From JAUVKT01 sp942491535 (GTDB lineage Bacteria; Bacteroidota; Bacteroidia; Bacteroidales; VadinHA17): DNA of 64,000 bases. The notes below the pieces were generated by a model. That model did not search any database and was not told where the DNA came from. It worked only from the letters and a program-made list of their open reading frames with translations. Position numbers and translations under genes: made by a program. Positions 10,136 through 17,791 of this stretch are shown here, piece by piece; position 1 is the stretch's first letter, and each line of letters begins with the position of its first letter. The stretch spans positions 124,001 through 188,000 of the forward strand of contig CALOBV010000012.1 of assembly GCA_942491535.1 (NCBI GenBank), read 5' to 3'.

Positions 10136-10381
10136 TTATTTAACAAAACTGTTTACCAGAGATACAATCTTATTCACAGAGTCAAAAGCCTCGGGTGTAG
10201 CTTTCTCATCAGGTATTGATATATTGAATTTCTTTTCAAGAAAAACCTTCAGAGAAACCATAGAAAATGAGTCAACAAAACCACCTGATATTAGCGGAGT
10301 GTCGTAAGTTATTTCATCATCTTCGTCTTCCTGGTACTCGTTTATTACATAGGTGAGTACTAAATCTTTCATATCATCCAT
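10136..10381 (-). CDS. Acyl carrier protein
   Basis: An 81-residue acidic protein with the four-helix ACP pattern and the phosphopantetheine site Ser38 in GGFVDSFSMV (DSL is replaced by DSF). It is not the housekeeping fatty-acid ACP, whose site reads DSLD and which normally lies next to fabF. It sits between an acyl-activating ligase and a Kbl-like condensing enzyme, all on the minus strand, so its likely job is to carry the ligase product to that enzyme. Start ATG 10381; an internal ATG at residue 4 is an alternative. Confidence 0.85.
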   Translation of the reverse strand: MDDMKDLVLTYVINEYQEDEDDEITYDTPLISGGFVDSFSMVSLKVFLEKKFNISIPDEKATPEAFDSVNKIVSLVNSFVK

Positions 10382-10423
10382 AATTCTTATTCTTTATAGT
10401 TAATTAATAATTTACTTATTTCC

Positions 10424-10486
10424 AGCTTTCAGCTTTCAGCTCTTAGCTTTCAGCTTTCAGCTCTTAGCTCTCAGCTTTCAGCTCCT
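10424..10486. repeat. Nine-unit heptamer array (AGCTTTC/AGCTCTT)
   Basis: Nine uninterrupted 7-base units, AGCTTTC, AGCTCTT, AGCTCTC or AGCTCCT, fill the gap between ligase and ACP and run into the ligase stop codon. Units vary at positions 5-7 only. Confidence 0.9.
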
Positions 10487-12188
10487 AATCGTCTTCCAGG
10501 GTAGACACATCACCAATCTCTTCACCCCACTCCTTAGCATGCAGAATACGTCTCATAATTTTCCCTGATCTTGTCTTTGGCAATGTTTCCATATATTCAA
10601 TTTCCTGGGGCATTGCAAGGGAAGACAGTTTCTTTCTTATAAAATTCATAATACTGAGTTCAGTATCATCATCAAATACATATCCCGGTTTGAGGGTTAT
10701 AAAGGCCTTAACAACTTCCATATTAACATCGTCGGGCTTGGCCACTACTGCAGATTCGCTGACAGCTTCGTGTTCGAGCAAAGCCGATTCTACTTCGAAT
10801 GGACTAACAAGGTGGCCTCCGGTATTTATTACATCATCATCCCTTCCAATAAACCAGAAGTAGCCTTCCGAATCGAGGTAGGCTCTGTCGCCGGCCAGGT
10901 ACCATCCATTCTTGAATTTTTCCTTATATTTTTCCTCGTTGTTCCAATAGGTTGTCATCATTGATGGCCAGCCGGGCTTGAAGGCAATAAGGCCTACTTT
11001 GCCGCTTTCCCTGATTGGTTCAAAGGTATCTGCATCCAGTACAACTCCTTCAATTCCAGGAAATGGTTTCCCCATTGATCCGGGCTTGATTTTCATATCG
11101 GGGAAGTTAGTTATCATCATACACCCTGTTTCGGTTTGCCAGTAGGTATCCAGGAAGGGTAGTCCGAATACTTTCTCAGACCAAATAACTGCTTCAGCAT
11201 TCAGTGGCTCACCAACACTGGCAAGATGCCTTAATGAACTAAGGTCGTATTTCTTAACTGTTTCTTCACCTGCTTTCATCAATGACCTGATTGCTGTGGG
11301 GGCAGAATACCACATCGAAATCTTATACTTCTCGATAAATTTATACCATGCATCAGCAGAGAAACCGCTGTCGAGCACACACTGTGTAACACCGAGGCTC
11401 CATGGCCCAATTATTCCATATGATGTACCTGTAACCCAACCAGGGTCGGCTGTGCACCAGTAGATATCATCTTCCTGCAGATCGAGTACCCACCTGGTAG
11501 TAAGATATTGTGAGATCAGTGAATAATGAACATGCCTCACACCTTTAGGCTGCCCTGTTGTACCTGAAGTGTAGTGAAGCACAGAGGGCGAATCGGCCTT
11601 AGTTGGGTATATGTCAATAGTTTCAACAGGTTTAGCTTTCTCCAGGGAGAAAATTACCTCCTTTTCCCTGAGCTTGCTTTCATCGATATTATCGACAATT
11701 ATTATATGCTCAAGCGATGGTAATGTTTCGACTATCTTCCTGACTTTTGAAACATGTTTCTTTTGCGTAATTATTGCTTTTGTCCCGGCATTTTCAAGCC
11801 TTACAAATAATGATTCATCACCGAATGCAGAGAATAGTGGCTGCACAATTGCTCCAATTTTAAGTACCCCCAGGAATGACAGGTAAAGCTCAGGTATCCT
11901 GTCCATAAAGAGGCAAACCCTGTCTTCGGCACCAATGCCCAGTCCCCGGAGGAAACTTCCTATTGTGTTTCCGGCAAGACGGATATCATTAAAGGTGTAA
12001 GTTTTTACATTGCCACCAAAGCCCTCGTGGTGTAGTGCGACCTTGTCTGACTTACCCATCAGGCAGATCCTGTCGGAGCAGTACCACCCGATGTTGATAA
12101 TGTCGCCTTTTTTATAATTTAATTCATTCTCGGAAATTGACCAGGAGAAGTTTTTTACCCGGTCGTCGTAGGAACCAATGTTACTCAT
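10485..12188 (-). CDS. AcsA-like acyl-activating ligase (AMP-forming)
   Basis: ANL-superfamily ligase of 567 residues that activates a carboxylate as acyl-AMP and passes it to a thiol. It closely resembles Bacillus-type AcsA acetate-CoA ligase: P-loop YTSGTTGQPKG (206-216), YWCTADPGWVTGTSYG, YWQTETG, DVINTGGHLVSPFEVE, and the catalytic lysine near residue 543 in LPKTRSGKIMRR. The normal AcsA length suggests a short-chain substrate such as acetate or propionate. The next gene downstream encodes an ACP, so the thiol acceptor may be that ACP rather than CoA; this is inference. Its stop lies inside a heptamer array. Confidence 0.85.
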   Translation of the reverse strand: MSNIGSYDDRVKNFSWSISENELNYKKGDIINIGWYCSDRICLMGKSDKVALHHEGFGGNVKTYTFNDIRLAGNTIGSFLRGLGIGAEDRVCLFMDRIPELYLSFLGVLKIGAIVQPLFSAFGDESLFVRLENAGTKAIITQKKHVSKVRKIVETLPSLEHIIIVDNIDESKLREKEVIFSLEKAKPVETIDIYPTKADSPSVLHYTSGTTGQPKGVRHVHYSLISQYLTTRWVLDLQEDDIYWCTADPGWVTGTSYGIIGPWSLGVTQCVLDSGFSADAWYKFIEKYKISMWYSAPTAIRSLMKAGEETVKKYDLSSLRHLASVGEPLNAEAVIWSEKVFGLPFLDTYWQTETGCMMITNFPDMKIKPGSMGKPFPGIEGVVLDADTFEPIRESGKVGLIAFKPGWPSMMTTYWNNEEKYKEKFKNGWYLAGDRAYLDSEGYFWFIGRDDDVINTGGHLVSPFEVESALLEHEAVSESAVVAKPDDVNMEVVKAFITLKPGYVFDDDTELSIMNFIRKKLSSLAMPQEIEYMETLPKTRSGKIMRRILHAKEWGEEIGDVSTLEDD

Positions 12189-12318
12189 AGGTCTTAATAA
12201 GGTTTGTTTAATATGACCTACAAGTTAATGTTATTTTTTGAACAGAAATAGAGTCAGAGACTAAAATAGCTCTGTTTTATAGCATGGATTTAAAAGAGTT
12301 TATTAAGACCTGGTTTGA

Positions 12319-13014
12319 TCAGATTGAATCAAGGTACCTGTTTCTTATTACACGTAGTTTTTCTACAGACCTTTTATCATCGTATACCCTAACTGTTTCG
12401 ATAATTCCACTACAATCGTACATCATCGACAAACCTGCATCAAAACTTATTCCTTCAACATTATTCATTACATGCTTGGTGACTTTTTCAAATCTATCCC
12501 ATTCGAGATGCTTATCGATCCGGAGATAGGCAAACGAGCTATTGTCAGTATCAAGGTAGATGCCATCTTCGATCTCTTCAGTGTTTATATATTTTGTAAT
12601 ATGAATTACTGCTTCGACTGGAGCCTGCTTAAATGGACCTATAAATTCAATGCCTTCTTTATTGAATCCCTTTACAATTTCAGGAATCTTTGATTCGGCA
12701 ATACACCTTATCCTTATAACGGCAAATAATTTATTATGAAAAGTAAGATATCCCGGCACTCCGTCAAATCCTAGGTCGCCCGATTTTTTTACTTTCTGGA
12801 TTGCCCTGATGATAGAATCATCTTCGTGTTGCAGCTTTGTTACCAGGAAAAATGAAGATCTTTCCGGAAGATCAGGAACCGTTGTTCCGTAATATCCCGA
12901 ATAGGGATGCTGGGTTTCAAATATCTGTATGTTGGCTCCGTCAATATGATCAGCTACGATTAAAACTTCTTTCTTGGTAACCTTAGCAAGGGATGATAGA
13001 ATTGCTTTATCCAT
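12319..13014 (-). CDS. Conserved-looking protein of unknown function
   Basis: 231-residue soluble protein with no signal peptide or membrane segment and no family I recognise. It has mixed alpha/beta composition, begins MDKAILSSLAKVTKKEVL, and includes GYYGTTVPDLPERSSFF and RIRCIAESKIPEIVKGF. Two halves of similar size, each strand/helix-rich (about 60-130 and 135-220), could be repeated domains. It lies between tdh and the AcsA-like ligase on the same strand, so a link to threonine/glycine or aminoketone metabolism is possible. Codon usage looks like that of its neighbours. Confidence 0.7.
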   Translation of the reverse strand: MDKAILSSLAKVTKKEVLIVADHIDGANIQIFETQHPYSGYYGTTVPDLPERSSFFLVTKLQHEDDSIIRAIQKVKKSGDLGFDGVPGYLTFHNKLFAVIRIRCIAESKIPEIVKGFNKEGIEFIGPFKQAPVEAVIHITKYINTEEIEDGIYLDTDNSSFAYLRIDKHLEWDRFEKVTKHVMNNVEGISFDAGLSMMYDCSGIIETVRVYDDKRSVEKLRVIRNRYLDSI

Positions 13015-13099
13015 AATTTAAGATTATTATCGTTGTAAGAGATTAAATATAAACCTTATATATAGATAACAATATTATTTTGGAAATGTTCTGAGTAGT

Positions 13100-13253
13100 T
13101 TGCTCGCTGCGCTCGCGTAATTGGTTATTTGCTCGCTGCGCTCGCGTTAGTGGTTAGTTGCTGCTTCGCAGCGTAATTGGGATTTTTTAAGTAATATACG
13201 CTGCCGCCAGGCAGCTAATAACTATTAACCATTTACGCGAGCGCAGTGAGCAA
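13100..13253. repeat. Cluster of GC-rich inverted repeats
   Basis: Two direct copies of GCTCGCTGCGCTCGCG (13102-13117 and 13131-13146), the hairpin GCTGC-ttc-GCAGC (about 13160-13172), GCTGCC-gcca-GGCAGC (13200-13215), and a reverse-complement copy ACGCGAGCGCAGTGAGC (13234-13250) that ends just before the tdh stop. The copies could fold into a large hairpin in the tdh 3' region. The spacers carry TTGGTTA-like repeats. Confidence 0.75.
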
Positions 13254-13254
13254 A

Positions 13255-14286
13255 TTACCATTCAAGGATTACCTTACCACAGTTTCCCTCTTCCATTGCA
13301 TCAAATCCTTTCTGGAAGTCATCGATTGGAAAGTGGTGGGTGATAACAGGATCGAGGTTAATACCTCCGATAATCATTTGTTCCATCTTATACCATGTTT
13401 CCCACATTTCTCTGCCATAAATTCCCTTCATGGTAATTGCCTTGAATATTATATCGCTCCATGGAACCTTAAAGTCAGAAGGAAGGATTCCCAGAAGGGA
13501 GATATTTGATCCATTATACATATTTTCTATCATTTCATTGAAGGCTTTGGGAGATCCTGACATTTCGAGTCCCACATCGAAGCCACGCATACCAAGCTCC
13601 TTGACTGCATCTGATATCCGCTCTCCCTTTGACGGGTTTACGACCATGGTAGCTCCCATCTTCTTTGCTATATCGAGCCTGTAGTCGCTCAGATCGCTGG
13701 CAACAACATACCTGGCACCTGCAAACCTGGCTATTGCGACCGCCATGCTCCCTATCAATCCTGCTCCTGTAATCAGTACGTCTTCTCCAAGGACTGAAAA
13801 GGATAGTGCTGTGTGAGTAGCATTTCCGAAAGGGTCCATTATAGCTGCCCAGTCGTCGGGGATACGTTTATCGAGCGGAATAACGTTTTCGGCAGGCACT
13901 CTTACATATTCGGCAAAAGACCCGTTGATATTTACTCCTATGCCTACCGTATTTTCACAAACATGTTTCTTGCCACGCCGACAGTTTCTGCAATGTCCGC
14001 ATGCTATGTGACCTTCTCCTGTAACGCGTTCACCCACTTTCAGGTTTTTTACTCCTTTACCCATGGATTCAATATAGCCCATATATTCATGGCCGACGGT
14101 CATAGGTGTTTTGATAGTTTTTGCTGCCCATTCATCCCACATATAGATATGCAAATCTGTTCCACAAATCGCAGACTTTTTAACCTTTATTATTACGTCA
14201 TTTATTCCCGGTTCAGGGATTACAACTTCTTCCATCCATATACCTTTACCCGGCTGTTTTTTTACAAGAGCTTTCATTGTATTCAT
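13255..14286 (-). CDS. tdh: L-threonine 3-dehydrogenase
   Basis: Zinc-dependent medium-chain dehydrogenase oxidising L-threonine to 2-amino-3-ketobutyrate with NAD+. 343 residues, the standard length. Visible: catalytic-zinc Cys41 in CGTDLHIY, GHEYMGYI, the four-cysteine structural zinc loop CGHCRNCRRGKKHVC, and the nucleotide-binding GAGLIGSMAVA. Its product is the substrate of kbl downstream. It is the first gene of the minus-strand set and divergent from gltX. The 3' end abuts GC-rich inverted repeats. Confidence 0.93.
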   Translation of the reverse strand: MNTMKALVKKQPGKGIWMEEVVIPEPGINDVIIKVKKSAICGTDLHIYMWDEWAAKTIKTPMTVGHEYMGYIESMGKGVKNLKVGERVTGEGHIACGHCRNCRRGKKHVCENTVGIGVNINGSFAEYVRVPAENVIPLDKRIPDDWAAIMDPFGNATHTALSFSVLGEDVLITGAGLIGSMAVAIARFAGARYVVASDLSDYRLDIAKKMGATMVVNPSKGERISDAVKELGMRGFDVGLEMSGSPKAFNEMIENMYNGSNISLLGILPSDFKVPWSDIIFKAITMKGIYGREMWETWYKMEQMIIGGINLDPVITHHFPIDDFQKGFDAMEEGNCGKVILEW

Positions 14287-14324
14287 GGTGCAAATGATTT
14301 TCTGTTACTAATGTCAATTTTATA

Positions 14325-14332
14325 CAAAAATA
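14325..14332 (-). promoter_or_regulatory. Predicted -7 box of tdh
   Basis: TATTTTTG on the minus strand fits TAnnTTTG, about 39 bases upstream of the tdh ATG. No convincing -33 element is seen. Confidence 0.4.
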
Positions 14333-14383
14333 TATCAAAAAAAGATGATTTTTCTTAGTTCACTGCTGTTATAACAGTTTATT

Positions 14384-14391
14384 TATCTTTG
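14384..14391 (+). promoter_or_regulatory. Predicted -7 box of gltX
   Basis: TATCTTTG matches TAnnTTTG and lies 23 bases before the gltX ATG in the divergent tdh/gltX spacer. Confidence 0.5.
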
Positions 14392-14414
14392 TAGTCAAAT
14401 AAAATCAGATTAAT

Positions 14415-15932
14415 ATGGCTAAAAATTCTGTTCGCGTTCGATTTGCACCCAGTCCGACCGGTCCCTTACATATGGGTGGAGTGAGGACGGCCCTGTATAA
14501 CTACCTGTTTGCAAAAAAAGAGGGTGGAACTTTTATTCTGAGAATAGAAGATACCGACCGTAGCAGGTTTGTAGAAGGGGCAGAAGAGTATATAATGGAG
14601 TCGCTTGCCTGGTGCGGAATTGTAGTGGATGAGGGAGTAAAGGAAGGTGGAAGTTTCGGGCCTTACAAACAGAGCGAAAGGAAAGAGCTTTATAAACAAT
14701 ATATTGAGGAGCTTATTGATAAGGGTTGGGCTTATTATGCTTTTGACACACCTGAAGAGCTGGAGAGCCTAAGGTCAACCTATGAATCGCATGGAGAAAA
14801 ATTCATGTATAATTCAAAGATTAGAAAGTCGTTGAAAAACTCTATCTCACTCGAAAAAGCAAAATATGAGTTTCTGATTCAATCGGGCACACCCTATGTA
14901 GTAAGGTTTAAGATGCCCCTTGATGAAGAGATAAGGATGAAAGATCTTATTAGAGGAGAGGTTAGCGTAAACAGTTCGACACAGGATGATAAGGTATTAT
15001 ATAAATCGGATGGTATGCCTACCTATCACCTTGCTAATATTATCGATGACCATAAAATGGAGATATCACATGTTATAAGAGGAGAGGAGTGGCTTCCTTC
15101 CCTGCCTCTTCATGTTATGCTATACAGAGCCTTCGGATGGGATGAGCCCGAGTTTGCCCACCTCCCCTTATTGCTTAAGCCAACAGGAAAGGGGAAACTG
15201 AGTAAAAGAGACGGAGATAAGATGGGATTCCCGGTATTTCCGCTCTACTGGAAATATGGCGATACAGCATCGGGCTACAGGGAAGAAGGATATTTCCCGG
15301 AGGCATTTGTCAATATGCTGGCCCTGCTGGGATGGAACCCCGGGACAGAACAGGAAATTTTCACAATGGACGAATTAATAAGCCAGTTTTCTATCGGGAG
15401 GGTAAGTAAATCAGGAGCCAGGTTTGACCCTGATAAGGCAAGGTGGTTTAATCACCAGTATCTACAGCAAAAACCAGATCTCGTTTTAGCCGAAGATTTT
15501 AAATCTCTATTAAAAGAGAAGAATATAGAGATAGAAAGCGATCGCCTGGTAAGCCTTATTAAGATGGTTAAGGAAAGAGCTGATTTTGTAAATGATATAT
15601 GGACTCAGAGCGATTTCTTTTTTATTGCACCACAGAGCTATGACGAAAAGGTAGTGAAGAAGAGATGGAAGGAAGAGACTCCGGCCATGATGACTGAGCT
15701 TATATCGATTCTTGAGGATATTGATGAATTTTCTTCAGGGAAAACAGAGACTACAGTAAAAGCCTGGATAGCGGATACGGAACTGAATATGGGAGATGTA
15801 ATGACAGCATTTCGCTTATTGATTGTTGGCGAGTCACGCGGTCCTCACCTCTTTGATATAATTGAATGGCTGGGTAAGGAGGAGACTATTGCAAGATTAA
15901 AAACCGGCCTGTATTCTTGCGTGTCATCCTGA
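14415..15932 (+). CDS. gltX: Glutamate-tRNA ligase
   Basis: Class I aminoacyl-tRNA synthetase charging tRNA-Glu. 505 residues. Visible: the HIGH-type motif in PSPTGPLHMGGVRTAL near the N terminus, IEDTDRSR, HVIRGEEWLPSLPLH, and the KMSKS-type KGKLSKRDGD; the C-terminal anticodon-binding region is helical and complete. The last six residues and the stop codon are read from a dispersed GTCATCCTGA repeat, so the 3' end appears to have been rewritten by that element without obvious damage. Confidence 0.96.
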   Translation: MAKNSVRVRFAPSPTGPLHMGGVRTALYNYLFAKKEGGTFILRIEDTDRSRFVEGAEEYIMESLAWCGIVVDEGVKEGGSFGPYKQSERKELYKQYIEELIDKGWAYYAFDTPEELESLRSTYESHGEKFMYNSKIRKSLKNSISLEKAKYEFLIQSGTPYVVRFKMPLDEEIRMKDLIRGEVSVNSSTQDDKVLYKSDGMPTYHLANIIDDHKMEISHVIRGEEWLPSLPLHVMLYRAFGWDEPEFAHLPLLLKPTGKGKLSKRDGDKMGFPVFPLYWKYGDTASGYREEGYFPEAFVNMLALLGWNPGTEQEIFTMDELISQFSIGRVSKSGARFDPDKARWFNHQYLQQKPDLVLAEDFKSLLKEKNIEIESDRLVSLIKMVKERADFVNDIWTQSDFFFIAPQSYDEKVVKKRWKEETPAMMTELISILEDIDEFSSGKTETTVKAWIADTELNMGDVMTAFRLLIVGESRGPHLFDIIEWLGKEETIARLKTGLYSCVSS

Positions 15933-15949
15933 GCGTAGTCGAAGGATCT
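15923..15949. repeat. Half copy of GTCATYCYGA repeat at the gltX stop
   Basis: GTCATCCTGAGCGTAGTCGA then AGGATCT, the well-known Bacteroidota intergenic half-palindrome. It overlaps the last codons of gltX and supplies its TGA stop. Confidence 0.7.
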
Positions 15950-15961
15950 ATACATTAATTT

Positions 15962-16603
15962 ATGAATAAACCCCTGAAATCTGACTTTATCAATTTCCAC
16001 GACCACGGATCTATACCTGTTGACGGAGTTTTCTCTGTTGATAATATAATGGTGCATGAGGGAAGGACACCTTCAATCCTGGATGGAATTACCCATAGTG
16101 TGGGAGCCCATCCCTGGTTTCTTACAGAAGATAATTTTGAGAGGCACCTGCTTAGCGTGAGGGATATGGCTGTTTCCAGCAATGTAGTTGCTGTTGGCGA
16201 GACAGGGTTTGACAAGCTTAAGGGGCCATCGATAGAATTGCAGAGGAGAGCTTTTGAAAGGCATTTCGAGATAGCCGAAAAATTATCTAAGCCTCTTATT
16301 ATTCACTGTGTGAGGGCATGGCCTGAAATCCTGGAAGAGAAGAAGAGACTTAAGCCAACAACGCCCTGGGTGATTCATGGATTTAAGGGTAAGAAGGAGC
16401 TTGCTCAACAATTATGTGATAAGGGCTTTTATCTTTCTGCCTGGGTTGAGTGGGCAATCAGACCTGTATCGTCTGATACTTTGAATAATATGCCTCTCGA
16501 CAGGCTCTTCCTGGAAACAGATGGTTTTGATATTGGAATAGAGCCTGTTTATACGGTTGTGGCAGGCTACCTGAATATGGAAGTCGAGAAAGCAGATGTA
16601 TAA
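15962..16603 (+). CDS. TatD-family metal-dependent hydrolase
   Basis: 213 residues, shorter than the usual 255-265 of TatD nucleases. Metal ligands are all visible: NFHDH (HxH), GETGFD (Glu), IIHC and WVIHG (two His), and FLETDGFD (Asp), so it is probably active. Members are DNases or deacylases; the substrate here is unknown. It lies between gltX and tcdA on the same strand; TatD next to TcdA is a recurring arrangement in Bacteroidota. Translation starts at ATG 15962, just beyond the repeat at the gltX stop. Confidence 0.85.
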   Translation: MNKPLKSDFINFHDHGSIPVDGVFSVDNIMVHEGRTPSILDGITHSVGAHPWFLTEDNFERHLLSVRDMAVSSNVVAVGETGFDKLKGPSIELQRRAFERHFEIAEKLSKPLIIHCVRAWPEILEEKKRLKPTTPWVIHGFKGKKELAQQLCDKGFYLSAWVEWAIRPVSSDTLNNMPLDRLFLETDGFDIGIEPVYTVVAGYLNMEVEKADV

Positions 16604-16639
16604 GAACTAAAAGAGCAGATGTATAAGAGAGCATAATTT

Positions 16640-16965
16640 ATACAATAATCCCTTATGCCATTCAACATTGAAATTCTTAAAAGGCCAATTCTACATCCTG
16701 AAATCTTCAGATAAGTTAGAATCTGAGCTGAATATATTGGGATAAGTGAGTCAACTGCTTTAATCTCTAATATAACCTTTTCTTCTACAAAAAATATAAT
16801 TATACCCACTTGAGTTTTACATTATTATAAAAGTGGTAAGGGGACTGTTTTTTTCACTAAAATGATTAGTTGTAAGTTCATGAAATAAACATGCTTCATA
16901 GGAAGACTCAGAATGACCTAATTCACTGTGAACTTTATATGCACAATCAAAAATGCCTTTGATTC
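16640..16965 (-). pseudogene. GxxExxY-family gene, decayed
   Basis: The minus strand contains fragments of the small GxxExxY protein in the expected order. The N-terminal part is AYKVHSELGHSESSYEACLF with HEL after it (about 16870-16960). Downstream, in another frame, comes VEEKVILEIKAV followed by PIYSAQILTYLKISGCRIG (about 16640-16790). Stops and shifts separate the parts. The family is common and often scattered in Bacteroidota; its function is not established. This fills most of the TatD-tcdA gap. Confidence 0.75.
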
Positions 16966-17083
16966 TGAATGCAAATATTCCTTGTATATTTTTTACAGCA
17001 AGACATTATAAATTTACAATTTTCTTAAACTCTGTGAGATCTCTGTGCTTTCTGTGGTAAATCTTTTTATTATTTTTGTCTTT

Positions 17084-17791
17084 ATGAACTGGCAATCACG
17101 AACGGAATTATTACTGGGAAAAGAGAACCTTGAGAAACTGGCCTCCGCCAATGTTCTTGTTGTTGGCCTTGGAGGAGTAGGAGCATATGCCGCCGAGATG
17201 ATCTGTCGTGCCGGAGTAGGTAAAATGACAATAGTAGATGGTGATACTGTTAATGAAACAAATATTAATCGTCAGTTAGTCGCACTCGGGAGTACTGTTG
17301 GAGAAAAGAAAACAGATGTGCTGGGGGAGCGGCTGCTGTATATAAACCCTGAGCTTGATCTGACAAAGATTGATGAATATATCAAGGATGACAGGATGAT
17401 AGAAATTCTGGATCAGGGCTACGATTATGTGGTGGATGCCATCGATACTCTCTCTCCAAAGATTTATCTTATTTACCATGCAATGCAAAAAGGCATTCCT
17501 ATAGTTAGTTCAATGGGAGCAGGTGGCAAGCTCGATCCTTCAAGGATTGAGATTGCTGATATTGCAAATTCATATAATTGCAAGCTGGCGCGTGTTCTGC
17601 GTAAAAGACTTCACAAACTTGGAATAAGGAATGGCTTTATGGCAGTCTTCTCACCTGAGGACGTTCCTGAAGAAAGTGTTGAATTAACTGAGGAGGAGGA
17701 TAATAAGAAATCGAATGTGGGCTCCATCTCATATATGCCTCCTGCCTTCGGCTGTGCCTGTGCCTCAGTTGTTATTCGTAGCTTTCTGTAA
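17084..17791 (+). CDS. tcdA: tRNA threonylcarbamoyladenosine dehydratase
   Basis: E1-like ATP-dependent enzyme that cyclises t6A to ct6A in tRNA. 235 residues from ATG 17084 (MNWQSRTELLLG), chosen because the upstream 13 codons are a hydrophobic run overlapping non-coding repeats. Visible: the ATP-binding GLGGVGAYAAEMICRAG, NRQL, VVDAIDTLSPK and SMGAGGKLDP. Its 3' end overlaps the convergent S9 peptidase gene by 27 bases. Confidence 0.93.
   Translation: MNWQSRTELLLGKENLEKLASANVLVVGLGGVGAYAAEMICRAGVGKMTIVDGDTVNETNINRQLVALGSTVGEKKTDVLGERLLYINPELDLTKIDEYIKDDRMIEILDQGYDYVVDAIDTLSPKIYLIYHAMQKGIPIVSSMGAGGKLDPSRIEIADIANSYNCKLARVLRKRLHKLGIRNGFMAVFSPEDVPEESVELTEEEDNKKSNVGSISYMPPAFGCACASVVIRSFL

Noticed and set aside
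12284..12529. Plus-strand open frame over the ligase/unknown-gene boundary
   Set aside because: It is antisense to a gene with better coding character and has no recognisable content.
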